Positions 62,813-64,000 of a stretch of DNA of 64,000 nucleotides are shown piece by piece. A program made the position numbers and the translations under genes. The stretch is taken from NCBI GenBank assembly GCA_963778225.1, contig CAVZTR010000004.1, positions 124,001 to 188,000 on the forward strand. The letters run 5' to 3'. Below the pieces are notes generated by a model that had not been told where the DNA came from, ran no database searches, and worked only from the letters and a program-made list of their open reading frames with translations. Positions within the stretch are counted from its first letter, which is position 1; every line of letters begins with the position of its first letter. The DNA is from JAGVSR01 sp963778225. Lineage in GTDB: Bacteria; Pseudomonadota; Alphaproteobacteria; Rhizobiales; Hyphomicrobiaceae.

Positions 62813-64000
62813 CTGGCGGCCAACGCGACGTCGGCGTCAGGCGCTTCCTCGACTGCTGCCGCGGCGATTGTCGGCACGGCGATCGGCCGCGCTTCGATCA
62901 GGTCGATCATGGCGCCGATGACTTCGGGATCCTTCCAATAGTTGACATGTCCACCGGGGCGCAGCGGGATGTTGCGCACGAAACCGCCGCCGAACATTTC
63001 GATGCGATTGCCGATGGGATCATCGACACGCCACATGTTGGTCCACGACATGAGCCGCGTATTGAGCGCTTCGGGGCCGGCGCTCCTCGCCTCATAGCGC
63101 GCGAAATAGTACTGGTAGAGGTGGGACAGGGGCGAGCCGAGCGTCAGAATGTCGACGCGGCGGGCGCGGCGGATGGAGGGTTGATCGCGATTGGCGCTCA
63201 GATAGTCGTGCAGGATGACGCTGCCCTGGCTGTGGGCGACGAAGACCAGGCGGTCGAAGTTTTCGCAGTCGACGATCTCTTTCATGACTACGTCGAGACG
63301 GGCTTCGATCCGGGTCCGACGAGGGTGCGCAACGTCTTTATGGGTGGGCTTCGGCAGTAGCATCCGCGACAGCGCAAAGCGGGGCGTAAACTGGTGATCG
63401 ACAACGTCGCGGCCGATCTGGAGGATGCCGCGGGCTGCATGTTGGAGGGCGCGGAAGGCATAGAATGCCAGCGACAGGGCCGAGCCGCCGCCAACGATAA
63501 TCTTGACCACGTCCTGCCACGGCAGAAGGCGCACATCGACCTGCTTGTAGAAATCAACGGGGATGTAGTCGCGCCAATAAAATATGATGAGATTGAACAA
63601 AGTGCCCGTGAGCAAAACAAAGATCGCGACCGGGTTCACGATCATGCGGGGCATCCAGAAGGAGGCGAGGCGGCGCGTGCGGCGAGCGGGAATGCGCAAG
63701 AGGGAACGCAAAATTGCGATGCAGAAGAACGTGACGGCCAGCGCGGACACGACGATGAGATTGAAGACGACAATGCCGACGAGATTTTTCTGCACGTCGG
63801 CCAGGTAACTGCAGGCCTGCATCGTGTCCTGCCGGCAGGCGCTGGCCGTGCGCTCGTTGAAGTCGAGGGTGACGAAAATGAAGATCCAGAGAAGCGCGAT
63901 TGCGATCTTGTAGATGACGCCCTGGGCAACGCTCAGGCTTACGGCGGCGGCGGGGCGGATGATGGGGATGCGCTCGGTCCTGTCGCGCTCGAGCCACTGC
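62809..64000 (-). CDS. membrane-bound alpha/beta-hydrolase-like protein (5' end missing)
   Basis: The frame runs off the window edge; at least 397 residues are present. The N-terminal visible part is hydrophobic (IALLWIFIFVTLDF; NLVGIVVFNLIVVSALAVTFFCIAILRSLL; MIVNPVAIFVLLTGTLFNLIIFYW), at least three membrane segments, followed by a soluble domain with the nucleophile elbow LVFVAHSQGSVILHDYL (Ser in GHSxG-like AHSQGS) and LTLGSPLSHLYQYYF. Other possible catalytic acids and a His (GGHVNYWKDPEV) follow. A membrane-anchored lipase or esterase is plausible; substrate unknown. The 3' stop abuts the beta-grasp gene. Confidence 0.75.
   Translation of the reverse strand, partial: QWLERDRTERIPIIRPAAAVSLSVAQGVIYKIAIALLWIFIFVTLDFNERTASACRQDTMQACSYLADVQKNLVGIVVFNLIVVSALAVTFFCIAILRSLLRIPARRTRRLASFWMPRMIVNPVAIFVLLTGTLFNLIIFYWRDYIPVDFYKQVDVRLLPWQDVVKIIVGGGSALSLAFYAFRALQHAARGILQIGRDVVDHQFTPRFALSRMLLPKPTHKDVAHPRRTRIEARLDVVMKEIVDCENFDRLVFVAHSQGSVILHDYLSANRDQPSIRRARRVDILTLGSPLSHLYQYYFARYEARSAGPEALNTRLMSWTNMWRVDDPIGNRIEMFGGGFVRNIPLRPGGHVNYWKDPEVIGAMIDLIEARPIAVPTIAAAAVEEAPDADVALAAS

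Overview
The window is about 64 kb of a high-GC chromosome. The gene content and order point to an alphaproteobacterium of the order Hyphomicrobiales (Rhizobiales), probably a Hyphomicrobiaceae-like methylotroph relative. This is inferred from the rsmB/htpX/DUF1674 cluster, the rph-hrcA divergon, an ornithine-lipid acyltransferase, an HWE-family histidine kinase, and formate-tetrahydrofolate ligase near a phosphoribulokinase operon. No 16S rRNA or other species marker is present, so the genus is a guess. Most of the window is ordinary core chromosome with short intergenic gaps and many 4-nt start/stop overlaps.

Layout. 1-4.5 kb: partial lemA, an orphan ParA ATPase, tRNA-Gly(GCC), a YbaK-type tRNA deacylase, and a three-gene run of a thioredoxin-TPR protein, a LON-domain protein and a Trm112-like protein. 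4.5-9 kb: a hybrid histidine kinase, olsB, a cupin and an MDR oxidoreductase. 9-20.8 kb: maeB, mutS, then the leftward group htpX, rsmB, heparinase-like, purH, with a DUF1674 gene divergent from htpX. 21-29.2 kb: a TadG-like VWA protein, an extensin-like protein, acs, a methyltransferase/EVE pair, an HNH protein, cfa and a small secreted protein. 29.4-32.5 kb: an HWE kinase followed by the one clearly accessory-looking stretch (two tiny genes and a field of ACGCAAC repeats). 32.5-43.7 kb: dsbB, a DedA-like protein, hemW-rdgB-rph facing hrcA-grpE, then an EamA transporter, alkB and dnaK-dnaJ. 43.7-50.9 kb: FMN reductase, pyrF, DUF1330, trmD, an unrecognised membrane protein, rplS, map, radC and a small secreted protein. 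50.9-56.2 kb: the leftward operon fbp-prk-rpe-hrpB, with hrpB broken by two frameshifts. 56.4-60.4 kb: a HlyC-family protein followed by a type I secretion ABC transporter and its HlyD adaptor. 60.7-64 kb: fhs, a beta-grasp protein and a partial membrane-bound serine hydrolase.

The genes form several functional blocks: proteostasis and heat shock (hrcA, grpE, dnaK, dnaJ, htpX, CnoX-like), translation and RNA processing (trmD, rplS, map, rph, rsmB, tRNA-Gly), DNA maintenance and nucleotide-pool hygiene (mutS, radC, alkB, rdgB), and central carbon metabolism (maeB, acs, fbp, prk, rpe, fhs). The observations most worth a second look are a HlyC-family protein without a single histidine beside a type I secretion system; a ribosomal protein L19 carrying a lysine-rich insert and an extra C-terminal helical domain; an RdgB pyrophosphatase with an extra C-terminal domain; the doubly frameshifted hrpB; and the repeat-bearing accessory stretch at 31.0-32.5 kb. 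No single large new system is evident; the novelty here is in domain fusions and in the His-less acyltransferase homologue.
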